From Caballeronia zhejiangensis (GTDB lineage: Bacteria > Pseudomonadota > Gammaproteobacteria > Burkholderiales > Burkholderiaceae): a DNA stretch of 64,000 bases. Within the stretch, counting starts at the first letter, position 1, and each line of letters begins with the position of its first letter. The notes beneath the pieces are model-generated. The model did no database searches. It was not told where the DNA came from and saw nothing but the letters and a program-made list of their open reading frames with translations. Below are positions 63,954 through 64,000 of this stretch, piece by piece. The translations under genes were made by a program, and so were the position numbers. The stretch spans positions 38,143 to 102,142 of the forward strand of contig NZ_JFHD01000022.1 in NCBI RefSeq assembly GCF_000698575.1, written 5' to 3'.

Positions 63954-64000
63954 AGTCGGGAAGACGAGTAGGTCGAATCGATAAGAAACGTTTCAAAAAC

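Overview
The window reads as ordinary core chromosome of a betaproteobacterium of the Burkholderia sensu lato group (Burkholderia, Paraburkholderia or Caballeronia). The GC content is high and the gene order is typical of that group: hemB/engB/cytochrome c4/resB-ccsB, msrPQ, lptM-lysA, mrcA next to pilMNOQ-aroKB, ugp, gltBD, thiOSGE, mla, murA-his, tatABC, petABC-sspAB. Genus placement is inferred from protein style and synteny, because no search could be run. There is no prophage, integron or CRISPR array. The only transposon-like gene is a lone Y1-transposase relative that has lost its catalytic residues.

Layout: 1-1745 holds hemB (partial) and engB on the minus strand, with a candidate small RNA between them. 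2047-6336 is a c-type cytochrome and the System II maturation pair resB/ccsB. 6469-8100 is the msrPQ periplasmic methionine sulfoxide repair system. 8151-9739 is lptM-lysA on the minus strand, followed by cyaY. 10155-12563 is penicillin-binding protein 1A, divergent from the type IV pilus assembly genes pilM-N-O(P)-Q (12826-16877), which run on into aroK, aroB and dgt. 19904-24857 is the glycerol-3-phosphate/glycerophosphodiester uptake operon ugpBAECQ. 24868-27179 holds a DUF883 protein, OmpW and the transposase-like gene. 27510-33748 is glutamate synthase gltBD. 33818-35560 is an SbmA/BacA-type ABC transporter on the minus strand. 35797-39360 is a TPP riboswitch followed by thiO-thiS-thiG-thiE.

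39458-54882 is a long co-directional block with many start/stop overlaps: mlaF-E-D-A-C-B (phospholipid transport), an ABC-2 exporter pair, ibaG, murA, then hisG-D-C-B, a marC-type gene, and hisH-A-F-I-E. It passes without a terminator that I can see into a DUF4870 protein, a HIT hydrolase and tatABC (to 57477). A DegS-like protease is on the minus strand. Then come a Nif3-family protein, petABC (cytochrome bc1), sspA-sspB and tRNA-Thr(UGU) to the right end.

The observations most worth a second look are: a hairpin in the hemB-engB spacer that displays an anti-Shine-Dalgarno loop just before a strong terminator; a PilO-PilP type fusion that appears broken by a one-base frameshift; the transposase-like protein lacking both the HUH histidine and the catalytic tyrosine; complementary segments that could form the switch between the TPP aptamer and the thiO ribosome-binding site; a PmrA-box-like direct repeat before the ABC transporter; and a ThiE with a long N-terminal extension of unknown role.
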